Shown here in pieces: positions 32,561-32,563 of a stretch of 32,563 nucleotides of DNA. Under the pieces are notes generated by a model. That model worked only from the letters and a program-made list of their open reading frames with translations, did not search any database and was not told the DNA's origin. How positions within the stretch are numbered: the stretch's first letter is position 1; every line of letters begins with the position of its first letter. The position numbers and the translations under genes are program-made. Source of the DNA: Bacillota bacterium (GTDB lineage: Bacteria; Bacillota; SHA-98; UBA4971); contig JAAZLO010000004.1 of the NCBI GenBank assembly GCA_012689375.1, positions 1-32,563 of the forward strand. The letters are read 5' to 3'.

Positions 32561-32563
32561 GCA

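Noticed and set aside
1-32563. Mobile elements, CRISPR arrays, prophage or defence genes
   Set aside because: No transposase, integrase, repeat-spacer array, attachment repeats or defence-family motif was seen; gene content is core housekeeping throughout.

Overview
This window is a chromosomal housekeeping stretch from an endospore-forming, Clostridia-type member of the Firmicutes. The evidence is the gene order (fapR-plsX-fab genes-rnc-smc-ftsY-ffh-rpsP-khpA-rimM-trmD-rplS-lepB-rbgA-rnhB and rpmB/asp23/fakA-rsmD-coaD-ylbJ-ylbL), the sporulation genes spoVS and ylbJ, a SigH-type sigma factor, strong AGGAGG-type ribosome sites and a T-box leader on ileS. I cannot name the species. Base composition is moderate, and roughly a third of the genes appear to start at TTG or GTG.

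Layout from the right end, in the direction of most transcription (minus strand). A T-box leader with an isoleucine AUC specifier precedes ileS, which encodes a type II (eukaryote-like) isoleucyl-tRNA synthetase. A Nudix hydrolase and a secreted Ig-like protein follow. rpmB is on the plus strand and is divergent from asp23-fakA; their promoters overlap face to face. The rsmD-coaD-DivIVA-like block runs leftward from fakA. A GC-rich, hairpin-rich gap of about 270 bases lies where recG often sits in relatives. ylbJ (plus) converges on this block and diverges from ylbL and a LysM protein.

Next comes yceD-rpmF with a near-ideal sigma-A promoter and a terminator. Then fapR and the fatty-acid operon (plsX, fabH, fabD, fabG, acpP, fabF) run on into rnc. 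A FapR-like inverted repeat overlaps the fapR promoter. spoVS has its own SigH-type promoter and is followed by a gene for a SigH-like sigma factor. smc and ftsY come next, then the translation and secretion operon ffh to rnhB, headed by a consensus promoter. Most genes in that operon overlap or abut (ATGA, TGATG, TAATG), which suggests translational coupling. rnhB runs off the left end.

I found no mobile element, CRISPR array, rRNA or tRNA gene. The least expected items are the structured element before rsmD, two SigH-like promoters, an acyl carrier protein with an altered DSL motif, altered GTPase or ATPase motifs in Ffh, Smc and RbgA, and a LysM protein with a His/Cys-rich C-terminal domain that I cannot assign.
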